IMG/VR virus record: IMGVR_UViG_3300021961_000099
Coordinates: 1 to 60,408 of that record
Length of the DNA: 60,408 nucleotides
Source: a virus
Reading direction: 5' to 3' (one strand)
Shown here: one piece after another, positions 1-7,494 of the stretch
How the letters are laid out: each line of letters opens with the position of its first letter
Position numbering within the stretch: position 1 is the first letter of the stretch
Notes under the pieces: model-generated
Told to the model about the DNA's origin: nothing
The model's database searches: none
What the model saw: only the letters and a program-made list of their open reading frames with translations
Position numbers and translations under genes: made by a program

Positions 1-231
1 TTTTTCAACAGAGTCTTTAAATCTTTTTGATGATACCAATTCAACAAAGTCTCTATCCATTTTTGGCATTGCAGGAAAATTAGAATAGGGTGTTTGTTTC
101 CCTAATATTTTTCTTTCTACATCACCAGCCATTCTTTCAGGACCTTCGTAGTCAATTGGTGCTTCCATCAATTTGATGAACTCTTTTTTGGAAATTCCTT
201 CCGTATATAATTTCTTTTTGATATTTTTCAT
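1..231 (-). CDS. Hypothetical protein, 3' part cut by window edge
   Basis: This open frame starts at an ATG at 229-231 and runs off the left edge without a stop, so only the first 77 residues are visible. It begins MKNIKKKLYTEGISKKEF and continues as a charged, probably helical protein. The N-terminus carries LYTE-G, an L-x-E motif of the kind seen at the start of several neighbours, which may be a prohead protease site. Only one base separates it from the stop of the gene to its right, so the two are probably one transcript under the late-type motif at 625. No family recognised; the reading frame itself is convincing from codon use and spacing. Confidence 0.6.
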   Translation of the reverse strand, partial: MKNIKKKLYTEGISKKEFIKLMEAPIDYEGPERMAGDVERKILGKQTPYSNFPAMPKMDRDFVELVSSKRFKDSVEK

Positions 232-232
232 G

Positions 233-610
233 TTATTCAAATTCTATTCCAAGTTCATCAAAGGTCAACCAATCTGGCATGTCACTTTTTCTTCTGGCTT
301 TGGGATCAGGTTTTGGACCTGGTTTTGGTTTGTAAGGAGTCTTAGGTTGTTTAGGTTTAGTTCCCGGATCAATTTTAATTCTTTCTTTTTCTTTTGTCCC
401 CGGTGACATGGTTGGCATGTCAAACTCTTCATCCATTTCACCTTTTAAATAATTAAAATCTTCGTCCTCATCTTCGTAATCTTCAATATCCGTGTCATCA
501 ATTTCCAAATTGTCTGACTCAAATTTTTCTTGTTCAGATATAACTCTACCTCTGTTGTAATTAAATAGATATTTGATATCTTTAATTTCCTCTATAATTT
601 GTTTTTTCAT
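233..610 (-). CDS. Hypothetical acidic protein with VISE-Q motif; candidate head protein
   Basis: A 125-residue protein with three visible parts: an N-terminal helix containing YNRGRVISEQ at about residues 18-27, an acidic middle rich in Asp/Glu, and a Pro/Lys-rich stretch (KPKQPKTPYKPKPGPKPDPK) before a short C-terminal segment. I do not recognise a domain. The VISE-Q site matches the L/I/V-x-E pattern shared with neighbouring genes and suggests, by analogy with T4 internal proteins, cleavage in the prohead. A TATTTAT motif lies 14 bases before the ATG, so it probably heads a late transcript that continues into the partial gene at the window edge. Function unknown. Confidence 0.7.
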   Translation of the reverse strand: MKKQIIEEIKDIKYLFNYNRGRVISEQEKFESDNLEIDDTDIEDYEDEDEDFNYLKGEMDEEFDMPTMSPGTKEKERIKIDPGTKPKQPKTPYKPKPGPKPDPKARRKSDMPDWLTFDELGIEFE

Positions 611-624
611 CTTAGTTTTTTTTT

Positions 625-631
625 ATAAATA
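625..631 (-). promoter_or_regulatory. Candidate late promoter element (TATTTATAA)
   Basis: On the coding strand the sequence reads GATATTTATAAA, 14 bases before the ATG at 610. It matches the TATTTATNA consensus found before most putative structural genes in this window. Confidence 0.5.
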
Positions 632-641
632 TCAAGGTTTT

Positions 642-926
642 TTATTCAGGCACCATATAGTACTGATAACCTAAAGAATAATATAAGAATTGTCCTTTAT
701 TCTTTAGTACAGAATTAATATCGGCTTGTTTTGTAACCTTAACCCCAACAATTTTTTTGTCTTTAGGTATTTTTCTTCCAGGATGTGTATTCAAAACATC
801 TTCAATTGGGTCAAGAAAGTATTTGAGTTTTTTGATTAAAGTTTTTTTATCACCTACAACACCAATTCCGTATTGTTTACAAAGTGATTTGATTTCGGGT
901 AGTTCAAGTTTATTTAAGTCTTCCAT
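642..926 (-). CDS. Small protein with SAP-like helix-extended-loop-helix motif
   Basis: A 94-residue protein. Residues about 1-35 (MEDLNKLELPEIKSLCKQYG..., with GDKKTLIKKL) look like a SAP-type fold, in which two short helices around a glycine-containing turn bind AT-rich DNA. The rest is basic and ends with a Tyr-rich tail. The function is unclear; a DNA-binding role is an inference from this weak motif. Its promoter may be of host Bacteroidota type: TTTG at 959-962 and TATCTTTG at 931-938, 20 bases apart on the coding strand, only four bases before the ATG. This would give a leaderless or nearly leaderless message. Confidence 0.6.
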   Translation of the reverse strand: MEDLNKLELPEIKSLCKQYGIGVVGDKKTLIKKLKYFLDPIEDVLNTHPGRKIPKDKKIVGVKVTKQADINSVLKNKGQFLYYSLGYQYYMVPE

Positions 927-930
927 ATTA

Positions 931-962
931 CAAAGATACGAAATTAAACTCTATTTTCCAAA
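931..962 (-). promoter_or_regulatory. Candidate Bacteroidota-type promoter (TTTG-N20-TAnnTTTG)
   Basis: On the minus strand TTTG (959-962) is followed after 20 bases by TATCTTTG (931-938), close to the Bacteroidota primary-sigma consensus of TTTG, about 19 bases, TAnnTTTG. It lies inside the 3' end of the upstream gene, four bases before the ATG of the SAP-like gene. Confidence 0.4.
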
Positions 963-1184
963 TGCGTCCGTTTTGAAGTAGTTGTTGTATTTTGATGAGT
1001 GTTGGTCCCAAACAGGTTTTTTACCTCTTTCTTTATCGGTATAACCCTGATCGTAAGAAGAGTTAACTATTTGTTTTTCTAAGGGTTTGATCTCCTTTTG
1101 AAGATTTTCTAAAACTAAAAGTGTTTCTTGTGAAAGTCCTTCAGTTTTCAAATATTGGTCTATTTTTTTTACGATTGGTCCCAT
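951..1184 (-). CDS. Hypothetical small helical protein
   Basis: A 77-residue protein starting MGPIVKKIDQYLKTEGLSQE. The first 45 residues are predicted by eye to be helical and amphipathic; the C-terminal half is polar with KERGKKPVWDQHSSKYNNYF. YLKTEG near residue 15 is another possible L-x-(x)-E site but does not match the exact L-x-E pattern, so I do not count it. The gene lies 13 bases downstream of its neighbour on the right, in the same direction. No recognisable family and no predicted membrane segment. Confidence 0.6.
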   Translation of the reverse strand: MGPIVKKIDQYLKTEGLSQETLLVLENLQKEIKPLEKQIVNSSYDQGYTDKERGKKPVWDQHSSKYNNYFKTDAFGK

Positions 1185-1197
1185 GTTGTTAAATATA

Positions 1198-1806
1198 CTA
1201 ATCTAAATTTTCTAATTCCACTTCCACATCAATAGGAATTCCATATTTTTCTAATAATTTGTAGAAAAAATTATAACAGTGATAGTTTAGACCACCAAAA
1301 AAGTCTCCTGTTTCATAGGCTTGTTGAGCTTCGAAAAGAGCGTCCCAAAGACTTCCATTAACTAAACTTTGTTCTTCGGTTTCAGGATCAAGAAACTCAT
1401 AACTTACTGTTCCGTTACCGTCAATGTCTATTTGTAAATCAGCAACATCATACTTATAACCACCCATTGCGGTATTAGTCACATCAATAACTTTAACTGA
1501 AGTTTCTAAATCTAGTTCAGGAACAACAAGATCAAAAGTATTTCCTAGAACTTCTTCTTTTAGTTTTCCATATAGATTATTAAATCCACCGTTATATCTA
1601 TACCAAATAGGTCTGATTGTTGTAAAATCTTCGGTTGTGTTTTTTTTTATTCCTGAAATATCATAAATAACATCATCAAGATGAGGTTCTTCACCCATCT
1701 TTTTTTGTTTGTCCCAAACACTATAACACAACTTACGAAGATTTTCTTCGGTTATATTTTCTGTTATTAGTTTTTGTTGTCTTTCTGATATTATTATTTT
1801 CATCAT
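1198..1806 (-). CDS. Hypothetical protein with N-terminal IISE-R / LITE-N motifs; candidate internal head protein
   Basis: A 202-residue protein beginning MMKIIISERQQKLITENITEENLRKL. The first 20 residues contain two L/I-x-E sites (IISE, LITE), the same kind found in the next gene and in others here. The body (about residues 30-200) includes conserved-looking Trp/Tyr and acidic residues such as IRPIWYRYNGGFNNLYGKL and is otherwise unrecognised. It starts within the end of the right-hand gene: ATGATG overlaps the TGA stop, implying translational coupling. A head-packaged role with removal of the first residues is an inference from the motif. Confidence 0.7.
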   Translation of the reverse strand: MMKIIISERQQKLITENITEENLRKLCYSVWDKQKKMGEEPHLDDVIYDISGIKKNTTEDFTTIRPIWYRYNGGFNNLYGKLKEEVLGNTFDLVVPELDLETSVKVIDVTNTAMGGYKYDVADLQIDIDGNGTVSYEFLDPETEEQSLVNGSLWDALFEAQQAYETGDFFGGLNYHCYNFFYKLLEKYGIPIDVEVELENLD

Positions 1807-2177
1807 CCTATGTTTGCACCAGTAACCTCTTTTATCTCTACATCAGGGAACAATTCTTTGAAGTAGTCATATACAGCATTTTTTATATGTCTTGATACTA
1901 TGTGATTAGGTATTGATTCCTCAATCTCATTTTCAATCGAATAATTATAGTATAAGGTTTTAGACCCCAACATATGAATAAATAAAATATCACCATCAGC
2001 ATTTTTTAATTGTATAGATTGATGCCCTTCATAAGAATCGTCAACATCTTGTTTCAACATCTTTATAAACAACTTTTTATACTTTGGGTATTCGTCACGA
2101 TACTCAGCATCCCAACGATCTCTTTTATATTCCTCGTTGATTAAATGTAACTGATCTTCCGTGATTATGATTTTCAT
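1803..2177 (-). CDS. Hypothetical protein with N-terminal IITE-D motif; candidate internal head protein
   Basis: A 124-residue protein beginning MKIIITEDQLHLINEEYKRD. Its start is nearly the same as that of the gene to its left (MKIIISERQQKLITEN), although the bodies differ, which suggests a shared N-terminal targeting or processing signal rather than simple gene duplication. The body is a mixed alpha/beta sequence with no recognised motif. It is preceded by a terminator at 2197-2227 and then by a TATTTAT motif only four bases before the ATG. It is therefore likely to be the first gene of a transcript and possibly leaderless. Confidence 0.7.
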   Translation of the reverse strand: MKIIITEDQLHLINEEYKRDRWDAEYRDEYPKYKKLFIKMLKQDVDDSYEGHQSIQLKNADGDILFIHMLGSKTLYYNYSIENEIEESIPNHIVSRHIKNAVYDYFKELFPDVEIKEVTGANIG

Positions 2178-2181
2178 AATA

Positions 2182-2188
2182 ATAAATA
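2182..2188 (-). promoter_or_regulatory. Candidate late promoter element (TATTTATTA)
   Basis: The coding strand reads GGTATTTATTATT directly before the ATG at 2177. It sits between a terminator and the gene start, where a promoter is expected. Spacing of only four bases to the ATG implies a leaderless message if this is the -10 element. Confidence 0.5.
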
Positions 2189-2196
2189 CCTTCTAA

Positions 2197-2227
2197 AACA
2201 AAAAACCCACCGATCAAGGTGGGTTTT
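2197..2227 (-). terminator. Rho-independent terminator
   Basis: On the minus strand a perfect AAAACCCACC / GGTGGGTTTT stem with a 6-base loop is followed by a T-rich run. It ends the transcript of the gene at 2248-2595. Confidence 0.85.
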
Positions 2228-2247
2228 ACATTAATTGTAAAGTAATA

Positions 2248-2595
2248 TTATTGTTCAAACATTTTTGAAGTATATGTGTTTAACATTTTTCTCAAACGAG
2301 GTGCATCATTCGGATGTTCATCCAAATAATCCATAATAATTTCCAACAGTTCCGAAAATTGTGAATCTTCATCATAAGACTTCATATCTTGTCTTTGTTT
2401 AGTATAGTCGGCAAATTGAGATGGGTCTTGATCGTAAAGAATTCTCATATTTTCAAGATCTTCTTGAGAGTATGCACTTCCATATTCGTCAAGTTCTTGT
2501 TCTTGATTTTCCACTAAATAATTTTTTGAAGTGTAGAACTTGTGCATGTTCAAAATTCTGTCGGCTTCGTTTTCTGTTATTAAAAAATTTTTCAT
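2248..2595 (-). CDS. Hypothetical protein with N-terminal LITE-N motif; candidate internal head protein
   Basis: I choose the ATG at 2593-2595, because it falls one base after the stop of the upstream gene and gives the start MKNFLITENEADRILNMHKF, matching the LITE-N signal of neighbours. An upstream in-frame ATG at 2628 would overlap that gene by 32 bases. The 115-residue protein has a second site, YLVE-N, near residue 25, then an acidic, Gln-rich helical body ending in MLNTYTSKMFEQ. No family recognised. It is the last gene before a strong terminator. Confidence 0.7.
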   Translation of the reverse strand: MKNFLITENEADRILNMHKFYTSKNYLVENQEQELDEYGSAYSQEDLENMRILYDQDPSQFADYTKQRQDMKSYDEDSQFSELLEIIMDYLDEHPNDAPRLRKMLNTYTSKMFEQ

Positions 2596-2596
2596 A

Positions 2597-3979
2597 TTAT
2601 ACAAATAAATTAAAGTCTTCATCTTCATCAGCTCTTCTTAAAACTGAATCAGGGATTATGTTTTTACCTTCAGCACCTGGTATATTTAACACCATTAGAT
2701 TTGGCATATCTCCAATACACTCAGGTAATCTTTGTAGATTTTTATTATCAACTAATGATAAATATTGTAGATTAGGTAATTGACAAACCGCTTCAGGAAG
2801 TGTCGCAATACAATTAACAAAGTTAAGTGCTTGTAATTGTTTGAATCTACTGATATCTTCAGGGATGTTTAGACTTATATTGTCACCACCTCTAGACGAG
2901 TTTTTGAATGTAAATCTTTTAAGGTTTTCAGGTAATGTTGCAAATAACTCATCAAACCCATAAAGTGCAACAAACTTAGACGCTGAGTCGCCAGGGTAAT
3001 CAATAACAACTTTATCACCTTTTTCACCCGCTAAGGATTTCATGAATTCAGGTTTGAAGAATTGTTTTAGTCCTTCCTCATTTGTATTTAAGAAGTCAAC
3101 AAGGTTAATTTGTCTATCGTCAGCATCCATGAATTGATTATCAGGGAAGTGGAATTGATATCTGTTTGCTGGTAATCCTGAAACTTCACCTGTTTCTTTT
3201 CCGTATGATTTGAATGTTGTTGGTTTGTTTGGAATTACAACATATAAAGGTCCTCTATTAATATATCTATCAAACCAACTTAATCCTGGTGATGATGTAC
3301 ACCATGTTGTTTCTCCTCTTCTTCCTTCACTGTGAGATCCACCATAAAAACAAGCTGCGTCTTTACCAAGTTGTCCTTTGTCTGAAATTTTAGCAACAGT
3401 CCAATCTTGACCTCTATAAACAATATCAGCACCAGGGTGAGCATATGTTTTAGAAGCCTCTTTTTTCTCCTCTTTAGTTGCTTTAGTTTTTTCCAAACTG
3501 AAATCTTTTACATTGTCATAAAGTGTTTCGATTGTCAAATTGTCGATGTTACGAAGTTCTAGTGGTAGTCTATTTTTAAACCTTTCGTACTTCTGTAGAT
3601 TGGTCGTAACTTTATACAAATCTTCCATGAACAAGTCTTGGAATTGTTTAAGTGCTGATCTATACTGACCTGATTGAGGATCTACAATATTTAATGGGTG
3701 ATCTGCAGGTAACTTTGGTGTTACATAGTTTTTCAATAACCACTGAGTGTATTTACCGATCTTAACTCGGTCCATATCTTGTGGTTTAAGATTATTAACA
3801 TCCATCCCTTCCGGAAGTTTTGAGGTTGGGTCTGCCGCAATCAAGGCCAACAATGTTTCAAACGGCATGATACCTTTTTTTCCCTTTTCTTTTGGTTTTA
3901 CAAACTTATCAAAAAGTACTTGAAATCTTGAACTTTCAACAATGAGATCTCTTAATAGACTGGTAAATCTAAGTGACAT
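2597..3979 (-). CDS. Leucine-rich-repeat protein with WCTS motif; candidate virion or effector protein
   Basis: A 460-residue protein. The N-terminus (SLLRDLIVES at about residues 7-16) carries the LIVE-S site seen in other candidate head proteins. A central domain at about residues 190-300 includes CFYGGSHSEGRRGETTWCTS, then FDRYINRGPLYVVIPN and YQFHFPDNQFMDADD. I know this WCT...F..Y...GPLY arrangement from hypothetical phage and bacterial proteins of unknown activity. About residues 350-450 form leucine-rich repeats (LPEAVCQLPNLQYLSLVDN, LPECIGDMPNLMVLNI). LRRs usually bind other proteins. A late-type TATTTAT lies 16 bases before the ATG. Delivery into the host with the DNA is possible but inferred. 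Confidence 0.75.
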   Translation of the reverse strand: MSLRFTSLLRDLIVESSRFQVLFDKFVKPKEKGKKGIMPFETLLALIAADPTSKLPEGMDVNNLKPQDMDRVKIGKYTQWLLKNYVTPKLPADHPLNIVDPQSGQYRSALKQFQDLFMEDLYKVTTNLQKYERFKNRLPLELRNIDNLTIETLYDNVKDFSLEKTKATKEEKKEASKTYAHPGADIVYRGQDWTVAKISDKGQLGKDAACFYGGSHSEGRRGETTWCTSSPGLSWFDRYINRGPLYVVIPNKPTTFKSYGKETGEVSGLPANRYQFHFPDNQFMDADDRQINLVDFLNTNEEGLKQFFKPEFMKSLAGEKGDKVVIDYPGDSASKFVALYGFDELFATLPENLKRFTFKNSSRGGDNISLNIPEDISRFKQLQALNFVNCIATLPEAVCQLPNLQYLSLVDNKNLQRLPECIGDMPNLMVLNIPGAEGKNIIPDSVLRRADEDEDFNLFV

Positions 3980-3995
3980 ATATAATTATTTCTTA

Positions 3996-4002
3996 ATAAA
4001 TA
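3996..4002 (-). promoter_or_regulatory. Candidate late promoter element (TATTTATTA)
   Basis: The coding strand reads AATATTTATTAA, 16 bases before the ATG at 3979 of the leucine-rich-repeat gene. Confidence 0.5.
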
Positions 4003-4020
4003 TTTGAATGTATAAAAAAA

Positions 4021-4860
4021 TTAGTAATTCATGATAAGTAATTCTTCCCCCATGTTTTGTTTCTCTCCCTTTTTAGCCGCTGCTGCTTTTGCAAACTCTT
4101 TTCTTATCCAAGTGTACTGATCTTCGGGAAACCATTCATGGAGCAAGTCAAAGTCATAATATGATAACGAAAACTTACCTTGAACCCCATGTAAAACCTT
4201 TGCTAACCTTTCATGATCCTGTCTATCAAAATCATGATTTGAATAATAATTTTCTGTTTTCCAATAAGGTGGATCAAGATAAATGTATGTTGAAGGTGAA
4301 TCGTATTTTTGTATTACATCGGAGAAGTCCATATTCTCAACATCGGTAATTTTCAAAAAGTGATCTACCCACTCGGGTTTAGATAACTTATCACGAAATG
4401 TAAGATACTTCGATTTATACTTTCCTTTAAGATCAATAAAGTTGGATGTCTCAGGTTTTGATCCACTAAACACCTGAGTCAGAATATAAACATATTTAGC
4501 AGCAACCTCGTAATCGCCAGGTTCAAGGCTGAAACCTTGATTAAAAATTTCAGCCTGAAAGCTTACGAATTGTTCACGATAAATTTCAGGGGTAATATCA
4601 ACACCTTGTTTTTGACAATCAATATTATTAATTGCTCTTAATAATTCAGTTGGGTTTTGGACGCACTTGAATAGGTTGTAATTGAGTGGATTGAAGTCGT
4701 TATAGACAACTTTTTTTAGATTTGGGAATTGTTTGAGGTCCATATTATAAAAACACCAAAACATTCCTCCAAAAGTCTCTAAATAGACTTCCATATTCTT
4801 ATCATAGAAAGGGACAATCCACTTTCCAATTTTACTTTTTCCTCCAATATAACTTAACAT
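4021..4860 (-). CDS. Dam-like DNA adenine N6-methyltransferase (D12 class)
   Basis: A 279-residue protein of normal length for phage Dam-type enzymes. Near the N-terminus, LSYIGGKSKIGKWIVPFYDK is the SAM-binding motif region of the D12 class and is followed by ETFGGMFWCFYN. The catalytic motif DPPYW occurs in TYIYLDPPYWKTENYY near residue 197. The enzyme would transfer a methyl group from SAM to the N6 of adenine, probably protecting phage DNA from restriction or acting in regulation. Recognition sequence cannot be read from the protein. A TTGAAA-N17-TATATT promoter sits directly upstream, unlike the late motif of its left neighbour. No restriction partner is adjacent, so it is likely an orphan methylase. 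Confidence 0.85.
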   Translation of the reverse strand: MLSYIGGKSKIGKWIVPFYDKNMEVYLETFGGMFWCFYNMDLKQFPNLKKVVYNDFNPLNYNLFKCVQNPTELLRAINNIDCQKQGVDITPEIYREQFVSFQAEIFNQGFSLEPGDYEVAAKYVYILTQVFSGSKPETSNFIDLKGKYKSKYLTFRDKLSKPEWVDHFLKITDVENMDFSDVIQKYDSPSTYIYLDPPYWKTENYYSNHDFDRQDHERLAKVLHGVQGKFSLSYYDFDLLHEWFPEDQYTWIRKEFAKAAAAKKGEKQNMGEELLIMNY

Positions 4861-4866
4861 AGTTCT

Positions 4867-4895
4867 AATATACTATTTTTGATATTTATTTTCAA
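4867..4895 (-). promoter_or_regulatory. Sigma70-like promoter TTGAAA-N17-TATATT
   Basis: On the minus strand TTGAAA (4890-4895) and TATATT (4867-4872) are separated by exactly 17 bases, six bases before the ATG of the methylase gene. Confidence 0.5.
4883..4889 (+). promoter_or_regulatory. Possible late element (TATTTAT) for the plus-strand small gene
   Basis: On the plus strand GATATTTATT occurs 30 bases before the ATG at 4920. The same bases form part of the spacer of the minus-strand methylase promoter, so this match may be coincidental. Confidence 0.25.
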
Positions 4896-4919
4896 CTAAC
4901 TAATAATTAAATTATAGGT

Positions 4920-5081
4920 ATGGAAAAAGAAAAAGCAACAGAAGTGAAATGTCACACATGTGATGAAAGTAAGCAAGTTAAAAATACTCAAAGATTTGTT
5001 TTAATTTTTGGTTCTATATTCACCTTTTTTGGAATTTACGGAATCATATCTTTTGTGAAAGATATAATTTCTATGTTTTAG
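4920..5081 (+). CDS. Small single-span membrane protein with CxxC
   Basis: A 53-residue plus-strand frame ([20 protein letters not shown]...). It has a CHTC pair at residues 11-14 and then one hydrophobic segment at about residues 26-46 ([20 protein letters not shown]). The layout, a small metal-binding or redox head plus a membrane anchor, is seen in many small phage proteins of unknown role. It overlaps the 3' end of dnaJ on the other strand by 11 bases. The frame is short, but its composition and clean start support it. Function unknown. Confidence 0.5.
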   Translation: MEKEKATEVKCHTCDESKQVKNTQRFVLIFGSIFTFFGIYGIISFVKDIISMF

Positions 5082-5997
5082 TTTTCGAAAACTTAACAAA
5101 TTGGTTAATAATTAAATCTCCTACAGTTTCTAATCTAAACCCTTTTAATTTGACTCTCAAAGGTATTGATGTGTCTATATTTTCTGGTAGTTTAACATTT
5201 AAAGCACCTTCAGGATGTGGAACATTGATTGATCCTTGAAGTAGTTCGTCTAAAGTCATGAAAGCGTTAAACACCAAATTATTACCTAATTTGTCAAAGT
5301 TTTTTTCAGGTTTTAGATCAATTCTCACAATCAAATCACCGTGAATACCATTTTTGAAGTCCCCCATACCATTAACCCTCAAAAATTGACCATTATCTAC
5401 ACCGTGAGGTAAATTTATTTCTATTGTTTTCATTTCGGTGGAAGAACCATTACCGTTACATGAGAAACACATTTCTTTGAAATGGAATCCTCTACCTGAA
5501 CAACTTTCACAAGGTGTTTGGACAATCTGAACAAACATTCCACTTCCCATCTGTCTTACAACCATTCCCGATCCGTTACAAACTCTACAAGAAATTTTTT
5601 CACCACCAGTACCGTTACATGGTTCACATTTATTTTGTCTACGATAAGTTATATTTTGTTTTCCTCCTTTGTAAGATGTTAGAACACCAATTGGTATGGA
5701 TATATTTGTAGTATGTACTGGTCTTTGTGTATTTCTTCTTTGCCCAAACATAGAATTGAAAGCGTCATTGAAATTAAACCCTCCTCCGAAAGGGTTATTT
5801 TTGGAATTATCGTATTCTTTTCTTTTATTTTCATCTCCAAGTACATCATATGCTTGTGATATTTTTTTGAATTTGTTTTCGTCACCACCTGCGTCTGGAT
5901 GATTTTCTTTAGCCAACTTTCTATAAGTTTTTTTAATTTCTTCTTGAGAGGCGTTTTCTTTTACTCCTAAAACATCGTATAGATTTTCAGTATTCAT
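5071..5997 (-). CDS. dnaJ: DnaJ/Hsp40 co-chaperone
   Basis: A 308-residue DnaJ of the type I class, slightly shorter than the usual 370 or so. A J domain at about residues 4-68 carries the HPD triad (ENHPDAGG), followed by a short Gly/Phe segment ([13 protein letters not shown]). Four zinc-finger repeats follow: [24 protein letters not shown] and CFSCNGNG. The C-terminal substrate-binding region is present. It would stimulate host DnaK ATPase and pass on client proteins, for example during capsid or tail assembly or DNA replication. No DnaK or GrpE gene is visible in the window, so it must act with a host (or distant) partner. The ATG at 5997 is only 29 bases from the divergent gene at 6027. 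Confidence 0.93.
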   Translation of the reverse strand: MNTENLYDVLGVKENASQEEIKKTYRKLAKENHPDAGGDENKFKKISQAYDVLGDENKRKEYDNSKNNPFGGGFNFNDAFNSMFGQRRNTQRPVHTTNISIPIGVLTSYKGGKQNITYRRQNKCEPCNGTGGEKISCRVCNGSGMVVRQMGSGMFVQIVQTPCESCSGRGFHFKEMCFSCNGNGSSTEMKTIEINLPHGVDNGQFLRVNGMGDFKNGIHGDLIVRIDLKPEKNFDKLGNNLVFNAFMTLDELLQGSINVPHPEGALNVKLPENIDTSIPLRVKLKGFRLETVGDLIINQFVKFSKTKT

Positions 5998-6014
5998 TTA
6001 CTATTTTTGATTTG

Positions 6015-6020
6015 TATAAT
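6015..6020 (+). promoter_or_regulatory. Perfect TATAAT -10 before the plus-strand gene
   Basis: TTTGTATAAT lies six bases before the ATG at 6027. No clear TTGACA-like -35 is seen 16-18 bases upstream. An overlapping TATTTTTG (6002-6009) fits the Bacteroidota TAnnTTTG element. Either reading places the transcript start at or near the ATG. Confidence 0.35.
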
Positions 6021-6026
6021 TTAGTT

Positions 6027-6662
6027 ATGGATTATTTAATTGTTTTATTTAAAAATAAAAAAAGAAAAAAAATAATAAACAAGTTTAAAACATTGGATCG
6101 TGCGAAACTTTTTTTCCAAAAAAAAATTGAGGAGAGTAACTCAGTGGTTTTCGAAAAATCGGTTGAAAACGCGTCTCCTTGTGATTACGAATTAGGATTA
6201 TTAAGTTCGTCGATTGAGGATTTTGAAAGTTACTTTATAAAGGATTCATTAGGTAGACAAATTAAAGTTGATATTGATAGTGGTTACAAAGTAATTGATC
6301 TAAAACCTTTTAAAGTTCCTGAAAGTTTATATGATGTAAATTTAAAAACTAAAATTACATTCGAAAAATTTATGAATCTATATCTTAAAGATAAGTCAAT
6401 AAAGTTGTTATCGAAATTAAACAACAAAGTTGTTTTACAAAATGATTCAGATGTTAAACTTTTTTCACTTAAAAATGAAATTGAGTCAAATCGATTTTTA
6501 AAAGAGTTAAATGATTATTTAATTTCTGAAAATAGAATGGATTGTATTATTGTCAATGACACTTCTAAATCACAAAAAAAATATCTTTATGATATTTTGA
6601 GTGATATGGGTTTGGAAAAAAAATTACTTTACAGAAGAACTACTACTTTTAAACCAAGATAG
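6027..6662 (+). CDS. Hypothetical plus-strand protein
   Basis: A 211-residue protein starting MDYLIVLFKNKKRKKIINKF. I use the ATG at 6027 rather than an upstream in-frame TTG, because a TATAAT ends at 6020. The N-terminus is basic, the middle includes SLGRQIKVDIDSGYKVIDL, and the C-terminal 50 residues (CIIVNDTSKSQKKYLYDILSDMGLEKKLLYRR) look like a small alpha/beta fold. No family recognised and no membrane segment. It is divergent from dnaJ and its last 39 bases overlap the end of the convergent gene at 6624. One of few plus-strand genes in the window. Confidence 0.65.
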   Translation: MDYLIVLFKNKKRKKIINKFKTLDRAKLFFQKKIEESNSVVFEKSVENASPCDYELGLLSSSIEDFESYFIKDSLGRQIKVDIDSGYKVIDLKPFKVPESLYDVNLKTKITFEKFMNLYLKDKSIKLLSKLNNKVVLQNDSDVKLFSLKNEIESNRFLKELNDYLISENRMDCIIVNDTSKSQKKYLYDILSDMGLEKKLLYRRTTTFKPR

Positions 6663-6950
6663 TATTTTACTTCTTAGTGATTTTTTGTTTTGATATTCTT
6701 TTTTTGGTTCTTCGATCGGAGGTACATAATCTACATTAATAAATACATGTTCCGTACCAGACATGTCTACTGAGAACCTATTAAAATTATTATCTATTTT
6801 TCTGAAGTTACTTTGTACTTTTTTATAGTCTTCAGAATTTAATTCATAAACACAAATCATTTTACCTTGAGGGAAAAGCGTTTGCATCGCATCAGTGACC
6901 AAAGCTAAGTTTTCTATTATGTTAATAGGACTTTCTTGATTTTCTCCCAT
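6624..6950 (-). CDS. Hypothetical protein
   Basis: A 108-residue protein starting MGENQESPINIIENLALV. The central part (PQGKMICVYELNSEDYKKVQSNF and VFINVDYVPPIEEP) looks alpha/beta, and the C-terminus is basic and Ser-rich. No recognised domain. Its start overlaps the end of the gene to its right by 34 bases, so it probably belongs to the small operon 6624-7487. The converging plus-strand gene overlaps its last 39 bases. Confidence 0.55.
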   Translation of the reverse strand: MGENQESPINIIENLALVTDAMQTLFPQGKMICVYELNSEDYKKVQSNFRKIDNNFNRFSVDMSGTEHVFINVDYVPPIEEPKKEYQNKKSLRSKILSWFKSSSSSVK

Positions 6951-7117
6951 AATGTTTTTTTAGTAACAGGTTTGACAATTTTTTCTTTATCAATTTGTTT
7001 AATAGATTCAATTAAATCTTTTTTTTGTTTTTCTAACTCAACTTTGTCTTTTTCCACTTCACTTTTCAGCCATTCCATCGCCTGTTCCTCTCTCATTGAA
7101 ATCTTCTTCTCCATCAT
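6917..7117 (-). CDS. Hypothetical small coiled-coil protein
   Basis: Up to 66 residues, dominated by a Lys/Glu-rich coiled coil (SEVEKDKVELEKQKKDLIESI) with a basic tail (KKTLWEKIKKVLLT). The start is uncertain: the first ATG overlaps the upstream gene by 59 bases, while Met-14 (start codon 7076-7078) would overlap by only 20. No function can be assigned. Confidence 0.45.
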   Translation of the reverse strand: MMEKKISMREEQAMEWLKSEVEKDKVELEKQKKDLIESIKQIDKEKIVKPVTKKTLWEKIKKVLLT

Positions 7118-7487
7118 TCAATTTTTCTTCAAATAATTCAAATTTTAGTGTTTGTAAACTTTCAAGTTTTCCGCCTTCAAAAAGTCTTTTCAGTTCGTCT
7201 ATTTTTTGTTTAAGTAGTCTTTCTTTTAACTCAATTTCTTTGTTGTAAGATATTATGTTTTTTATATTATTTACAGTTCTGTCTAAGTTTACCTGATTGA
7301 ACTCACTTACGAAAGAAAAAAATCTTTTATCATCGGTAACTTTATTGTTTTCCACAATTTTATCTTCCTCAACAAATCTTTTTGGTATTTTCCAAGTAGA
7401 TGGAAATTCTATATCAACACTCAAATAATTTTTTAATTTTCTTATTGATACTAAATATGTAAATATGTCTTTGAATTCGTTATACAT
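7059..7487 (-). CDS. Hypothetical protein
   Basis: A 142-residue protein starting MYNEFKDIFTYLVSIRKLKN. It has a short folded-looking N-terminus with DIEFPSTWKIPKRF, then a long helical segment (about residues 65-125) rich in Lys/Glu/Leu, and a polar tail. It overlaps the next gene downstream by 59 bases, which is unusually long here. No family recognised. Confidence 0.55.
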   Translation of the reverse strand: MYNEFKDIFTYLVSIRKLKNYLSVDIEFPSTWKIPKRFVEEDKIVENNKVTDDKRFFSFVSEFNQVNLDRTVNNIKNIISYNKEIELKERLLKQKIDELKRLFEGGKLESLQTLKFELFEEKLNDGEEDFNERGTGDGMAEK

Positions 7488-7494
7488 TCTGTGT

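Noticed and set aside
4883-4889. Late motif for the small plus-strand gene at 4920
   Set aside because: Spacing of 30 bases is outside the 4-19 range of the others, and the bases are also the spacer of a good minus-strand promoter. Listed only as a weak possibility.
6917-7487. Frameshift joining the two overlapping genes at 7059-7117
   Set aside because: Both frames have their own plausible starts, and a later Met in the downstream gene reduces the overlap to 20 bases. No slippery site was recognised, so two genes are more likely.
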